A program made the translations under genes and the position numbers. From positions 1-6,441 of the forward strand of contig CALBLR010000498.1 in the NCBI GenBank assembly GCA_937896015.1: a stretch of 6,441 bases of DNA, given 5' to 3'. Below are positions 5,403-6,441 of this stretch, piece by piece. Numbering within the stretch: position 1 is the stretch's first letter; every line of letters starts with the position of its first letter. The notes under the pieces are model-generated. The model worked only from the letters and a program-made list of their open reading frames with translations, was not told the DNA's origin and made no database searches. The DNA is from an uncultured Prevotellaceae bacterium (GTDB taxonomy: Bacteria; Bacteroidota; Bacteroidia; Bacteroidales; Muribaculaceae).

Positions 5403-6441
5403 TTACGCCTTGGTCACCTTCACCAGCAGCTTGAAGCCGTCCATGTCGAGCTGCACGGCATCGGGGTCGGCCGCATCAACGGCCTCCACCTTCACGCTCA
5501 CTGCCAGCACCTGCTTGGCAATGTAGTCGCCAAAGCTGGCCACTGCGCCGTCGGTGTTGTCGTTGGGCTCTATGGTCACTGCTATCTTGTCGGTGATGTC
5601 GAAGTCTTTGCTCTTGCGCACGTTTTGGATGCGGTTCACCAGCTCGCGGGCCATGCCCTCGCGCAGCAGCTCGTCGGTCACTGTGATGTCGAGCGCCACT
5701 GTCAGGTTGCCCTCGTTGGCCACCAGCCAGCCCGGAATGTCCTCGCTGATGATTTCCACATCGTCGAGGGTGACCACGGCCTGCTGTCCGGCTACATCGA
5801 GCGTGCAGCAGCCAGTGCTCTCAAATTCGATGATGCCTGCCTGCGGCATGCTGGTGAGGGCCTTGGCAAGGTCTTTCATTATCTTGCCGTATTTCGGACC
5901 CAGCTTCTTGAAGTCGGGCTTGATGCGCTTCACCAGTATGCCCTCGTCGTTGCCCACAAACTTGATGCCCTTCACGTTCACCTCGTTCACAATCAGGTCG
6001 CTCACGGCCTCGATGGCTTTGCGTTGGGCCTCGTCGGCCACGGGCACCATGATGGCTGTGAGCGGCTGGCGCACCTTGAGGTTCTTCTTGCGGCGCAGCG
6101 ACAGCACCATCGAGGTGATGCTCTGGGCCATCTGCATGCGGTGCTCAAGCGCCTTGTCGATCACGCTGGCGTCGGCCTTGGGATACAGGGCCAGGTGCAC
6201 CGACTCGGTGCTGCCCGTGAGGTCGCGATACAGCTGGTCGCTGTAGAAGGGCGCGATGGGCGCCATCAGCTTCGACACGGTCACCAGGCACTGATACAGC
6301 GTCTGGTAGGCGGCCAGCTTGTCGCTGTCCATTTCACCGCCCCAGAAGCGCTTGCGGTTGAGGCGCACATACCAGTTGCTCAGGTTCTCGGTGACAAACT
6401 CGCTGATGGCGCGCGCTGCCTTGGTGGGCTCGTAGTCGGCC
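5403..6441 (-). CDS. ileS: Isoleucyl-tRNA synthetase, C-terminal part (5' end outside window)
   Basis: This enzyme charges tRNA(Ile) with isoleucine in the cytoplasm. Only the last 345 codons are present. The frame is open to the right edge and the 5' part lies beyond it. The visible part begins just before NWYVRLNRKRFWGGEM, a conserved segment at the start of the IleRS anticodon-binding domain. It continues through that helical domain (SLRRKKNLKVRQPL) to a C-terminal region with REGMARELVNRIQNVRK, typical of the long type-2 IleRS (DUF5915-like) proteins. The C-terminal CxxC zinc motifs of E. coli-type IleRS are absent, which supports type 2. The catalytic HIGH and KMSKS motifs are out of view. 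A GTG at 6366-6368 is an internal valine, not the start. A hairpin terminator follows, then the DksA-like gene. Confidence 0.95.
   Translation of the reverse strand, partial: ADYEPTKAARAISEFVTENLSNWYVRLNRKRFWGGEMDSDKLAAYQTLYQCLVTVSKLMAPIAPFYSDQLYRDLTGSTESVHLALYPKADASVIDKALEHRMQMAQSITSMVLSLRRKKNLKVRQPLTAIMVPVADEAQRKAIEAVSDLIVNEVNVKGIKFVGNDEGILVKRIKPDFKKLGPKYGKIMKDLAKALTSMPQAGIIEFESTGCCTLDVAGQQAVVTLDDVEIISEDIPGWLVANEGNLTVALDITVTDELLREGMARELVNRIQNVRKSKDFDITDKIAVTIEPNDNTDGAVASFGDYIAKQVLAVSVKVEAVDAADPDAVQLDMDGFKLLVKVTKA

Noticed and set aside
6366..6368. GTG as a possible start of a 321-residue protein
   Set aside because: The frame continues upstream to the window edge and encodes the conserved IleRS segment NWYVR across this codon, so the GTG is an internal valine of ileS.
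1..6441. Mobile element, CRISPR array, tRNA or an unusual gene system
   Set aside because: There are no transposase, integrase or Cas-like proteins, no direct-repeat array and no tRNA-like cloverleaf. Except for the small unknown gene and the DUF4296-type lipoprotein, all genes belong to familiar housekeeping or regulator families.

Overview
The window looks like a GC-rich chromosomal segment of a Bacteroidales bacterium, possibly in or near Muribaculaceae. The phylum call rests on four things seen here. There is a tandem ileS, DksA/TraR-like gene, lspA and DUF4296-type lipoprotein. The LspA carries long insertions. The DksA-like protein has lost most of its zinc-finger cysteines. The histidine genes are split off as hisH-hisA-hisF-hisIE. 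The family-level guess is only an inference from high GC and overall flavour. All nine supported genes lie on the minus strand, so transcription runs from right to left.

Right part (about 4263-6441): the 3' end of ileS (isoleucyl-tRNA synthetase, cut by the window edge) is followed by a compact hairpin that reads as a terminator for the leftward transcript. Next comes a DksA/TraR-fold protein gene with a clear ribosome binding site, which overlaps lspA (signal peptidase II) by an ATGA junction. Immediately after lspA (3188-4246) comes a gene for a predicted lipoprotein with an N-terminal DUF4296-like domain. LspA is the enzyme expected to cut its signal peptide.

Middle (2815-3187): a 95-residue gene of unknown function sits between two short AT-rich gaps. 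Its first ~55 residues resemble the N-terminal strand-rich segment of Bacteroidetes amidohydrolase-like proteins, but no catalytic domain follows.

Left part (56-2814): hisH, hisA, hisF and hisIE form a tight cluster with a 4-nt overlap, a 19-nt overlap and a 31-nt gap. Together they cover the middle of histidine synthesis. HisIE converts PR-ATP to ProFAR, HisA isomerises it to PRFAR, and HisH/HisF use glutamine to convert PRFAR to imidazole glycerol phosphate and AICAR. hisG, hisB, hisC and hisD are not in the window.

I see no mobile element, CRISPR array, RNA gene or clear new defence or metabolic system. The points most worth a second look are the small unidentified gene, a recurring ACTAC/ACTAT motif in the short gene leaders, the degenerate zinc finger, and the lspA-lipoprotein pairing.
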